This document shows, in pieces, positions 6,354 to 12,733 of a DNA stretch of 14,265 nucleotides; the stretch's first letter is position 1; every line of letters begins with the position of its first letter. The stretch spans positions 1-14,265 of the forward strand of contig CAZJVP010000006.1 of the NCBI GenBank assembly GCA_964549615.1, read 5' to 3'. Source of the DNA: CAYVLA01 sp964549615 [NCBI: uncultured Thermococci archaeon] (GTDB lineage Archaea; CAYQAE01; CAYVLA01). The notes beneath the pieces are model-generated. The model ran no database searches and was not told the origin of the DNA. It saw only the letters and a list, made by a program, of their open reading frames with translations. Both the position numbers and the translations under genes were made by a program.

Positions 6354-7709
6354 TTGAGAAGAGAGAATGGTCTCGCGGAGGTCGATGAATACACCCGCCG
6401 AACCCGACGGTCGGCGCGGCTTTTCGCTCGGGCAAGGGAACTCATCCCGGGAGGCGTCTGCCACTCGATCAGGTACTTTCCACCGTATCCCTTCTACGCC
6501 AAGAGAGCGAAGGGCTCCAGGATCTGGGATGTGGACGGCAACGAGTACGTCGATTTCTGGATGGGGCACGGCGCCCTGATCCTGGGCCACACGCCGCAAC
6601 GCGTCCTTGAGGCCATCCGGGATCAAGTCATGCTGGGATGCCAATGGGGAATCGTCAACGAGCTAGAGGTCGAACTTGCGGAGCTCGTCACCAAGCTCGT
6701 CCCCTGCGCGGAGATGGTCAGATTCTGCAACACCGGCGCAGAGGCGACCATGTACGCCTGCCGCCTCGCACGCGGCTTCACGGGCAGGACAAAGGTGGCA
6801 AAGATCGAGGGCGGGTGGCACGGCTACAACAGCGATCTTCTGGCCTTCGTCCACGACCCTCTGGAAGTAAGCGAGTCCCTTGGCCTTCAAGACGAGGCGC
6901 GCTCGGCCATCGTTTCACTTCCGTTCAACGACGTGGAGGGGAGCCTCACAAGGGTGCGGGAGAATGCGGGGGACCTCGCAGCAATCATCGTCGAGCCGGT
7001 CCTAGGCTCGGGCGGCTTCATCCCCGCCGATGTCGATTACCTGCGAGCCCTCAGGGAGGCGGCCGATGAAGCCGGGTGTCTTCTGATCTTCGACGAGGTG
7101 ATCACAGGCTTCAGGCTCTCGCCTGGCGGCGGGCAGGAATACTTCGGGGTGGCCCCAGATCTGGCGACTCTCGGCAAGATCCTGGGAGGCGGGATGCCCA
7201 TCGGGGCGGTCGTCGGACGAGAGGAGGTGATGCGGATCTCAGACTCCACCAAGCTTCCGAAGGGCAAGGCAGTGAGCATCGGCGGCGGAACCTTCTCGTG
7301 TAACCCGATCAGCATGAGGGCCGGGCTCGAGACGCTCCGCTACCTCTCATCCCATACGGGTCTGTATCGCCGCGTTGGGGACCTGGGCAAGAGGGCGAGG
7401 CGATACATCGAAGCCAACCTGTCCGTCGACAAAAGATATGTGAGCTGCACGGGCATCGAGTCCCTCTTCAGAACGCACTTCACATTCGAGGAGGATGTAA
7501 GCCTCAGATCCGCCAGGGACGTATTCGAGAAGACCGACAAGGATCTGCACAACTGGTTCAAGATCGCCATGGCGAACCGGGGCATCTTCTTTGTCGCGGG
7601 AGAGGGAAGGACCTCGACCGCGCACACCGCCGCCGATCTGAAACTGCTCAAGGAGGCATGTCAGGATGCCAGCTCAGGACAGGATCCGGGTTCCGGGTGG
7701 CTAGGTTAG
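6354..7709 (+). CDS. Glutamate-1-semialdehyde aminomutase-like class III PLP enzyme
   Basis: At 451 residues this is a fold-type I class III aminotransferase closest in pattern to HemL. It has IPGGV near the N-terminus, GSRIWDVDGNEYVDFW, NTGAEATMYACRLARG for phosphate binding, and KIEGGWHGYNSD. LIFDEVITGF carries D247, which binds the pyridine nitrogen, and LGKILGGGMPIGA carries the Schiff-base lysine K275. The D-to-K spacing of 28 is that of HemL. The C-terminal AHTAADL is also HemL-like. Where HemL has GGVNSPVR, this protein has GGVCHSIR, so it is probably a paralogue acting on another amino acid. No other haem gene is near. It is coupled to the preceding oxidoreductase gene and ends 7 bases before the convergent ABC permease stop. 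Aminomutase and aminotransferase activities cannot be separated by eye. Confidence 0.82.
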   Translation: MRRENGLAEVDEYTRRTRRSARLFARARELIPGGVCHSIRYFPPYPFYAKRAKGSRIWDVDGNEYVDFWMGHGALILGHTPQRVLEAIRDQVMLGCQWGIVNELEVELAELVTKLVPCAEMVRFCNTGAEATMYACRLARGFTGRTKVAKIEGGWHGYNSDLLAFVHDPLEVSESLGLQDEARSAIVSLPFNDVEGSLTRVRENAGDLAAIIVEPVLGSGGFIPADVDYLRALREAADEAGCLLIFDEVITGFRLSPGGGQEYFGVAPDLATLGKILGGGMPIGAVVGREEVMRISDSTKLPKGKAVSIGGGTFSCNPISMRAGLETLRYLSSHTGLYRRVGDLGKRARRYIEANLSVDKRYVSCTGIESLFRTHFTFEEDVSLRSARDVFEKTDKDLHNWFKIAMANRGIFFVAGEGRTSTAHTAADLKLLKEACQDASSGQDPGSGWLG

Positions 7710-7716
7710 AAGGTCC

Positions 7717-8550
7717 TCACACCCACCCGAGGCTTCCCTCAAGCTGGCATCTCCTCAGGCAGAGCCTGAAGACGAACCATCCCGCGGCGAAAAGGCCCAC
7801 CGACAGGCAGGACAGCTTCAGAAGCGGCGTCAGGATCTCCGGATCGGTTAGATGGTATCCGCCGAAGGCAAGCCTGACCATGTGGTACACGTAGGTGTGA
7901 GGCAGGAACCATGCGAAGCTGTACAGGGCTCCCGAGCCGTCAACCTGGTTCAAGGCACTCGGAGGATAGAAAACGCCCGAGATCATGAAGGAGAAAGACG
8001 TGAGGATCCAGGTGAGTGGATCCCAGCGCTTCGTTACCAGCTGGATGGCAGCACTGATGATCCCTAGGCCCCACATCGCCAGAATGCCCATGATCAGGAC
8101 CACCGCAAAGGTGCCCCAATTCACGGTGACCAGACGCATCCCGAACAGGAAGACCCCGGTGCCGATGAAGATGACTAAGGAGAGCAGGTGCCAGAAGTAC
8201 TCCCATGCCATCGTACCCAGAACGAAGACGGGTATTGGGCAAGGCGTGAGGATTATCCTCTCCAGTTGACCGGGGTTGGCTATCCACAGCGGGGCCTGTT
8301 GGCTGACCTGCAGGAACTGGTTGATCATCATCCCGAGCAACATGAATGTCGCAGCGTTCTGGGCACCGTACTGGATGATGTAGGGCTGTAGGGCAGGACC
8401 CGTAAGCTTGCCCAGAATGCCTGTTGTGATCGCCCATGTGAACATGCCCGCAAGCGAGAAGACGAAGTTGAGCTTGTAGCTTGAGGTGTTCACTGCGTCG
8501 CGCCTGAAGAAAGCGTACATCTGGTAGAACGGGAGAACGACCGACCTCAC
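7717..8550 (-). CDS. ABC-2 type transporter permease
   Basis: This 277-residue integral membrane protein has about six hydrophobic segments (near 25-47, 60-80, 110-135, 140-165, 175-195 and 245-265), the usual ABC-2 half-transporter topology. A conserved turn, GVFYPPSAL, lies between segments five and six and is typical of the family. It starts at GTG 8550, which overlaps the ATPase stop in GTGA, and GGAGGAT (8556-8562) is well placed ahead of it, so the two are translationally coupled. The partner is the adjacent ATPase. Export of a lipid, polysaccharide or drug is typical for the class; the substrate is not determined. Confidence 0.9.
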   Translation of the reverse strand: MRSVVLPFYQMYAFFRRDAVNTSSYKLNFVFSLAGMFTWAITTGILGKLTGPALQPYIIQYGAQNAATFMLLGMMINQFLQVSQQAPLWIANPGQLERIILTPCPIPVFVLGTMAWEYFWHLLSLVIFIGTGVFLFGMRLVTVNWGTFAVVLIMGILAMWGLGIISAAIQLVTKRWDPLTWILTSFSFMISGVFYPPSALNQVDGSGALYSFAWFLPHTYVYHMVRLAFGGYHLTDPEILTPLLKLSCLSVGLFAAGWFVFRLCLRRCQLEGSLGWV

Positions 8551-9617
8551 TTCCTATCCTCCTTCATACCCTGATTTCCCTCCGTCATCCAGATCAGCGC
8601 ATCCTCCAGGGAGACCTCCTCCATGGTTAGAGAATAGAGGCTCGCGCCGCTGGAGACGATTGCCGCGGAGATGGCTGACACCGCGTTCCTGTCCTCGATT
8701 TCGATCCTCAGCGTGTAGAGGCCCGGCCACACCTTGGACTCAGTTGAGCTTACCGCTCTGACCCCGGGCGTGTCCTCCATCGCCTGCACCATGGATTTGT
8801 CCGCCCGGTCAACCTCGGCAACCACCACGTTTGCCGTCTTGGCCATCTGCTTTATGCCGTCCGGCTTCCCAAGCGCGAGGAGCCTCCCCTTGTGCAGGAT
8901 GGCCACCCCGTCGCAGATCTTGTTGGCCTCCTCCATATTGTGCGTGGTCCAGAGCACGGTCTTCCCCATTTCGCCGCAGAGACGGTCCCTCACCATGCCC
9001 CTGAAATCCCGCGCTGACTTGACGTCCAGTCCCAGGGTCGGCTCATCCAAGAGCAGAATCGGGGGGTCTGGGAGAAGCGCCCTGGCTAGGTCCAGCTTCC
9101 TTTTCATCCCGGTCGACAGCTTCTGTTGCCACTCGTCCGCCTTTTCGGAGAGCCCGACCAGCTCCATTACCTCCTTGGCCTTCGAGTTCAGATCGCCTGC
9201 CCTCAGTCCGAAGAGCTGTCCGTAGAAGAGGAGGTTCTGTCGGCAGGACAAACGCCCGTACCACCCCATGTGGATGTCCAGGACCGTGCCCAGGGATCTT
9301 CGGGTCTCCTTCGGGTATTTGCGGATGTCGTACCCGTTGATCAGGGCGGTTCCAGAGTTGGGCCACAGGAGCGTGCACAGCGTCTTGACCAGGGTGGTCT
9401 TCCCCGCGCCGTTTGGGCCAAGCAGGCCGAAGATCTCGCCCTTCTCAACCTTGAAGCTGACTTCGTTTAGCGCGGTGAGCTTCTCCTTGGTTCTCTTCCT
9501 TAGGACGGTACGTTTGACAAGGTTGACCAGCCCAAGTTCCTTCTCCTGAAGCTGTTTCTTCACAGTGAACGTCTTGGTCAAACGGCTGAGCTCTATCGGG
9601 CAGTGGGTCTCCGCCAA
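8547..9617 (-). CDS. ABC transporter ATP-binding protein
   Basis: The 356-residue protein powers the ABC-2 permease encoded just downstream. It contains Walker A GPNGAGKTT (67-75), the signature helix as LSTGMKRK (167-174; Gly-to-Thr at the second position of LSGGQ), Walker B ILLLDEP (187-193) with the D-loop GLD, and the H-loop histidine in TTHNMEEA. No clear Q-loop glutamine is seen in the stretch GTVLDIHMGWYGRLS. The last 100 residues form the alpha/beta C-terminal domain common in drug- and polysaccharide-type exporters. The frame is open to 9962, but I start at TTG 9617. A purine-rich SD (9625-9633) precedes it, the family N-terminus begins about here with PIELSRLTKTF, and a TATA box at 9689-9696 would start transcription downstream of every earlier start codon. 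Confidence 0.88.
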   Translation of the reverse strand: MAETHCPIELSRLTKTFTVKKQLQEKELGLVNLVKRTVLRKRTKEKLTALNEVSFKVEKGEIFGLLGPNGAGKTTLVKTLCTLLWPNSGTALINGYDIRKYPKETRRSLGTVLDIHMGWYGRLSCRQNLLFYGQLFGLRAGDLNSKAKEVMELVGLSEKADEWQQKLSTGMKRKLDLARALLPDPPILLLDEPTLGLDVKSARDFRGMVRDRLCGEMGKTVLWTTHNMEEANKICDGVAILHKGRLLALGKPDGIKQMAKTANVVVAEVDRADKSMVQAMEDTPGVRAVSSTESKVWPGLYTLRIEIEDRNAVSAISAAIVSSGASLYSLTMEEVSLEDALIWMTEGNQGMKEDRK

Positions 9618-9624
9618 CAGGGAT

Positions 9625-9633
9625 CCCCCTCCC
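9625..9633 (-). promoter_or_regulatory. Shine-Dalgarno of the ABC ATPase
   Basis: On the minus strand GGGAGGGGG ends 7 bases before TTG 9617 (10 bases from its GGAGG core). It is the only strong SD ahead of the ATPase domain and decides the start. Confidence 0.6.
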
Positions 9634-9688
9634 TTGCCAACGGCAGGGTCCAGGCGCGCACAGGCAAGCGTGGGGGGCTCTGCCGGGG

Positions 9689-9696
9689 TTATTAAT
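9689..9696 (-). promoter_or_regulatory. Candidate TATA box of the ABC operon
   Basis: ATTAATAA on the minus strand stands out in GC-rich surroundings, 76 bases before the ATPase TTG. It predicts a leader of about 50 bases that contains the SD. Confidence 0.55.
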
Positions 9697-9787
9697 GGCT
9701 CGTGCGCTCGGGTGAGCATCGTTCCGGTCTGCCACACGCTTCGTCCCGCCGCAGCGGACAAGCCGAGAATGCCGTGCATTCGGGAGA

Positions 9788-9796
9788 TTTTTAAGA
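9788..9796 (+). promoter_or_regulatory. Candidate TATA box of the Cys-rich small gene
   Basis: TTTTTAAGA is centred 28 bases before the ATG at 9820, the spacing expected for a leaderless archaeal mRNA. Confidence 0.55.
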
Positions 9797-9819
9797 GCCA
9801 AGGAACTAGCCCGTCGTGG

Positions 9820-9993
9820 ATGACCGTCAAGAGGAAAACGCGTCCCAGAACGATCAGCCCCACGGAACGGAAGTTCCAGTCGATAAAGCGACGCGGATTT
9901 CCCAACTGCCAGGGGACTTTCCCGGACTGTCCGCAGGAGATAGACAGGAAGGCGCCGCCCAAGATGTGCAGGACCTGCCCTTACTTCAAGTAG
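9820..9993 (+). CDS. Short Cys-rich protein, probable zinc site
   Basis: This is a 57-residue basic protein with four cysteines in the order CX6C-X12-CX2C, all in the C-terminal half (NCQGTFPDC, then CRTCPYFK at the end). The N-terminal half is strongly basic (Lys/Arg) with no hydrophobic segment. The four cysteines could hold one zinc, giving a small nucleic-acid or protein adaptor, but no named family is recognised. The start is ATG 9820: a TATA box lies 28 bases upstream and codon use matches the region (AGG, AAG). The frame also runs upstream to 9565, but that part overlaps the ABC ATPase gene and lies before the promoter. It is divergent from the ABC exporter and ends convergent with the isomerase gene. 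A competing frame from GTG 9816 lacks any motif. Confidence 0.6.
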   Translation: MTVKRKTRPRTISPTERKFQSIKRRGFPNCQGTFPDCPQEIDRKAPPKMCRTCPYFK

Positions 9994-9995
9994 AG

Positions 9996-10036
9996 GCCGG
10001 GCAAACCGGCGGCGAGCTTCAGGCCCTGCGGGGGCC
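9996..10036 (+). terminator. Two hairpins after the Cys-rich gene
   Basis: GCCGG (9996-10000) pairs with CCGGC (10006-10010) starting 2 bases after the stop codon. GGCCC (10022-10026) pairs with GGGCC (10032-10036). They fill the short gap between two convergent genes, but no T-run follows, so a terminator role is only possible. Confidence 0.28.
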
Positions 10037-10077
10037 AGGACCACTCGGGCCAGCCCTGCGACGAGGAATAAGCACCG

Positions 10078-10845
10078 TTACGGATCTGCGGCCTTGCGCG
10101 TCCCAGGGCCCTTGTCCCTCCCAGAAAGAAGTCGATCGAAGAAGGCCTTCGTGTCTCGCGCAATCAGGAGGGGATCCCTCGGTCGGATCTCAAGTACCGC
10201 GGCCCCAGAGAAGTTGACCGCCTCCAAGCAGTCAAGAAGGTAGTTCCAGTCATGTAACGGGATGTCGCCCGTGCCCGGGACGTAGTGATCGGCGTCGCCG
10301 AGTTTCTCCTGAATGTGCAGATGACATATGTCCCTCTTCAGGCGGTCCAAGAACGCCTTCAGCGGATCGGGGGTGAAGTAGACGTGGCCGGTATCGAGGC
10401 AGATGCCAAGCCCTTCCAGATTGTCAACCGCGCTCGCAAGAATATGCAGAGGTCCGTTCTCGAGCGCCAGGACGATGCCGCGCTCATCCGCCATGTCCAA
10501 TATGGACTGGGCAAACTCAAAGTCGGAGCTTGTGGCGTTCAGCTTCATGTGGTCGGCGTGGACCACGATCACATCGCTCTCGGTGTCCGCGGCTGTATCG
10601 ATCTGTTGCTGGTGATGCTCGACGGTAGCCGGGCCGCAACCATGGATGCTTGAGGGCATGTCCTCGATGAGCATCTTGAGCCGCCTGCGATACAGGGGAT
10701 CGAAAAGGTTGGGCTCGTCGAACCAGGTCGGCCATATCTCCACACCGTACCCTGCGTCCCGAATCCCAGCGATCACCCTTTCCAGAGATCCCACGCCATG
10801 GTAGTGGAAGTAGTTCCAAAGGCTTATCCGGTAGTTTAGCTTCAT
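10078..10845 (-). CDS. Xylose-isomerase-like TIM barrel (sugar phosphate isomerase/epimerase family)
   Basis: At 255 residues the protein fits the AP-endonuclease-2/xylose-isomerase-like barrel. Likely metal ligands by position are E129 (in LALENGP), D151 and H154 (in CLDTGH), and an E in AVLEIRP, with H177 in HLHIQEK nearby. H68 (SSIHG) and H96 (VVHAD) line the same side. The DADH near 184-187 with a following GTGDIP is typical. Such enzymes isomerise or epimerise sugars or act on inositol-type compounds; the substrate here is unknown. The frame extends to 10905, but ATG 10845 is preferred. It begins MKLNYRIS like the family, and an AT-rich box (10867-10880) lies about 29 bases ahead. The extra 20 residues are highly basic and unlike the family. 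It is divergent from a zinc-ribbon gene. Confidence 0.8.
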   Translation of the reverse strand: MKLNYRISLWNYFHYHGVGSLERVIAGIRDAGYGVEIWPTWFDEPNLFDPLYRRRLKMLIEDMPSSIHGCGPATVEHHQQQIDTAADTESDVIVVHADHMKLNATSSDFEFAQSILDMADERGIVLALENGPLHILASAVDNLEGLGICLDTGHVYFTPDPLKAFLDRLKRDICHLHIQEKLGDADHYVPGTGDIPLHDWNYLLDCLEAVNFSGAAVLEIRPRDPLLIARDTKAFFDRLLSGRDKGPGTRKAADP

Positions 10846-10866
10846 GCTCTCCGCCCGGCGCGTCCG

Positions 10867-10880
10867 CTTCTTTAGTGTTT
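10867..10880 (-). promoter_or_regulatory. Candidate TATA box of the isomerase gene
   Basis: AAACACTAAAGAAG on the minus strand lies about 29 bases before the ATG at 10845. It supports a leaderless start there. Confidence 0.45.
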
Positions 10881-10910
10881 CAACTAACAGCATGAGGGGG
10901 TCCAAATGAG

Positions 10911-10920
10911 CGTTTTAAGG
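10911..10920 (+). promoter_or_regulatory. Candidate TATA box of the zinc-ribbon gene
   Basis: CGTTTTAAGG is centred 38 bases before ATG 10954. It lies inside the first codons of the longer frame that opens at 10906, which argues against that upstream start. Confidence 0.5.
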
Positions 10921-10953
10921 CGACGTCTGCGCCGGGTTGACCGGGAACCAGTC

Positions 10954-11172
10954 ATGCCATCGTGTCTCAGGTGCGGAAAGACGCTTGCCGAAGCGGACTT
11001 GGAGACCCAGAACTGGACAGGACACTTTGAGAAAAGGTACTTTAGCTGTGGTCACTGCGGCGCCAATTGGCTCTACAGCAACTCGTACAACTGTCCGGTA
11101 CTTCTGGACCCCAAGTCCGTCAAGATGCGTCACGAAGGCTCGAGAACGAAGGGGCGAAGCTGCCGCCCGTGA
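10954..11172 (+). CDS. Small zinc-ribbon protein
   Basis: From ATG 10954 the protein is 72 residues. Cysteines C4 and C7 (CLRC) and C32 and C35 (CGHC) form two CxxC knuckles 24 residues apart, a classic zinc ribbon, with aromatic residues between (W, F, Y) as in small rubredoxin-like folds. The C-terminal 25 residues are charged and probably disordered. Function is unknown; many archaeal proteins of this kind bind nucleic acid or a partner protein. An upstream ATG at 10906 would add a basic 16-residue segment but overlaps the TATA box. It is divergent from the isomerase gene and convergent with the first HAD gene (29 bases between stops). Confidence 0.65.
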   Translation: MPSCLRCGKTLAEADLETQNWTGHFEKRYFSCGHCGANWLYSNSYNCPVLLDPKSVKMRHEGSRTKGRSCRP

Positions 11173-11201
11173 CCTTGTCGCCCACAGCAGTTTGGCCCGA
11201 T

Positions 11202-11897
11202 CTAACCGACCCACTCGAGGATCTCACGAAGGTCCCGGACAACCTTGATGTCGGGCATAGCTTGTCTCAGCCTCCCTGCCCGGTCGATCAGGACCCCTAT
11301 CATCCCAGCCGCGTGCGACGCCTTGGCGTCCGCCCAGGGGTCATCCCCGACCATCATGCACTCCTCGATTCTTGAGCATATCGACTCAGCCGCCACCTCG
11401 AATATCCGCGGATTGGGCTTCGAGAGGCCCACCGCGCCTGAAATGATTATCTCGTCAAAGTAGCTCACGATGCCGCTCTTGTCGAGCAACCACCTGATCC
11501 CGTGCGGCTGCGCATTCGATATGAGGCCGATCTTGCACTTCGGCCTCAGCTCTTTGAGGGTCGGCAACACGTCCTCAAACATCTCGTTGTTCACGCTGTG
11601 CGGACGAAAGCGTCCCCAGACGTAGGCGTCCACTACTTCGTCCGTCGGCTCAAGTCCAAGCTTGGGCATGATTCGCCTGCTGAACTCATGAAGGTTGATC
11701 TCCAGGCCCCTGCTTGCAAGCTCGGCATCCTCCGCCCTGAACGCCGGCTGGAATATCTGCTTGAACTCCTCAAATGATAGCTTAAGCCCTTTGTCCCGAA
11801 GGGCCGTGTAACCCGACATGAGAGTTTCGTCTTCTGGCACCTTCCTCTTCTCGTAGAACAGGGTTCCGCCGAAGTCGAAGAAAACGGCGTTGATCAT
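11202..11897 (-). CDS. HAD-superfamily hydrolase (subfamily I)
   Basis: This is a 231-residue HAD protein. Motif I is FFDFGGTL with the nucleophile D8; the usual second Asp two residues later is Gly (G10). Motif II is GLISN, motif III is the lysine in LSKPNP, and motif IV is GDDPWAD. The cap is a helical insertion (about 18-90), as in subfamily I. Such proteins are phosphatases or dehalogenases; loss of the second Asp, normally the acid/base, is seen in some dehalogenase-like and atypical members, so phosphatase activity is not assured. The frame runs to 11909, but ATG 11897 is preferred because a strong TATA box lies 27 bases ahead, giving a leaderless mRNA. It is divergent from, and paralogous to, the next gene, also 231 residues. 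Confidence 0.85.
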   Translation of the reverse strand: MINAVFFDFGGTLFYEKRKVPEDETLMSGYTALRDKGLKLSFEEFKQIFQPAFRAEDAELASRGLEINLHEFSRRIMPKLGLEPTDEVVDAYVWGRFRPHSVNNEMFEDVLPTLKELRPKCKIGLISNAQPHGIRWLLDKSGIVSYFDEIIISGAVGLSKPNPRIFEVAAESICSRIEECMMVGDDPWADAKASHAAGMIGVLIDRAGRLRQAMPDIKVVRDLREILEWVG

Positions 11898-11915
11898 GGA
11901 GGGAATCACTGGATG

Positions 11916-11929
11916 GGATTCTTATATGT
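11916..11929 (-). promoter_or_regulatory. TATA box of the first HAD gene
   Basis: CATATAAGAATCCC on the minus strand is the clearest TATA box of the window, centred 27 bases before ATG 11897. Confidence 0.7.
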
Positions 11930-11965
11930 CTGCGAAGCGAACGCCCCCAGCGCCCGTGCAGCCGG

Positions 11966-11977
11966 GAATATTTTTCT
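11966..11977 (+). promoter_or_regulatory. TATA box of the second HAD gene
   Basis: GAATATTTTTCT lies about 33 bases before ATG 12004, giving a leader of only a few bases. Confidence 0.6.
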
Positions 11978-12003
11978 GCTTTCCGCAAGCGGCCAGCACT
12001 CGC

Positions 12004-12699
12004 ATGGCCGAGATTGAGAACGTCTTCTTCGACATGGGCGACACGCTCGTCCACAGGCCCATCGACAGGCAGATAGGTTACGCGATGCTTCTGAGAAAGT
12101 TCGGGTACGACGTCTCCAACGATGCGTTCTTGCAGGCATACGACAAGGCGCGCACGATGGTGCCGCCAGAAACTCGGTACAAACAGAGCATGGACGAGGT
12201 GGAAACTCGCTTCATGATGAAGATCAGAGCGACCATAGTGAACCTCGGGCTCTCGCCGGTGGACGGGATCGCGGAGAGGCTAGTCACGAGCGACTTCAAC
12301 CCGATACAGCTTTTCCCCGATGTCCTGCCGATGCTACGCCAACTCAGGTCCCTCGGATTTCGCCTGGGCATCATATCGAACTGGGATCCCGCCCTCGCCA
12401 CATTCTGCAAGAAGCTCGGCATCCGGAAGTACTTCGATGCCATCATTGCCTCCAGGGCGCTGGGCCACAGGAAGCCGGAGCCAGAGATCTTCGTGTGTGC
12501 GCTTGCAGCCATAGGCGGGGAGGCCGAGGAATCCGTTCACGTTGGCGACAGCGTCGGCTCGGACGCAGTCGGGGCCATGAGCGTTGGCATGCAGCCGATC
12601 GTCATCGACAGGGAGGGGTCCTATCGAGGCCGTTTCTTCCCTGTGATTCGATCCTTCGACGAGCTGATCCCCACTCTGAGCTCTCTCCGTCGCGACTAG
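12004..12699 (+). CDS. HAD-superfamily hydrolase (subfamily I), paralogue of the divergent neighbour
   Basis: 231 residues. Motif I is FFDMGDTL with D10 as nucleophile and Gly (G12) in place of the second Asp; motif II is LGIISN; motif III is the lysine in HRKPEP; motif IV is VGDSVGSD. The helical cap covers about 20-95. It shares with its divergent neighbour FFDxGxTL, DVLPxLxxLR, xISN, YFDxII and KPxPxIF, so the two are paralogues, though the caps differ and the substrates probably do too. The open frame begins at 11890, but ATG 12004 is chosen from the TATA position and from the family N-terminus. The 38 extra upstream residues are rich in Pro and cover the promoter. The phosphodiesterase gene follows after 34 bases with its own TATA box. 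Confidence 0.86.
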   Translation: MAEIENVFFDMGDTLVHRPIDRQIGYAMLLRKFGYDVSNDAFLQAYDKARTMVPPETRYKQSMDEVETRFMMKIRATIVNLGLSPVDGIAERLVTSDFNPIQLFPDVLPMLRQLRSLGFRLGIISNWDPALATFCKKLGIRKYFDAIIASRALGHRKPEPEIFVCALAAIGGEAEESVHVGDSVGSDAVGAMSVGMQPIVIDREGSYRGRFFPVIRSFDELIPTLSSLRRD

Positions 12700-12700
12700 C

Positions 12701-12716
12701 TTAGATTATTATTCCT
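12701..12716 (+). promoter_or_regulatory. Candidate TATA box of the phosphodiesterase gene
   Basis: TTAGATTATTATTCC fills most of the short gap after the HAD stop and is centred about 26 bases before ATG 12734, predicting a leaderless mRNA. Confidence 0.6.
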
Positions 12717-12733
12717 GCAAAGAATGCGGCGCC

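Noticed and set aside
9618-9962. 115-residue N-terminal extension of the ABC ATPase frame
   Set aside because: It has no family character, covers two candidate promoters and overlaps the Cys-rich gene. The SD-led TTG at 9617 fits the family.
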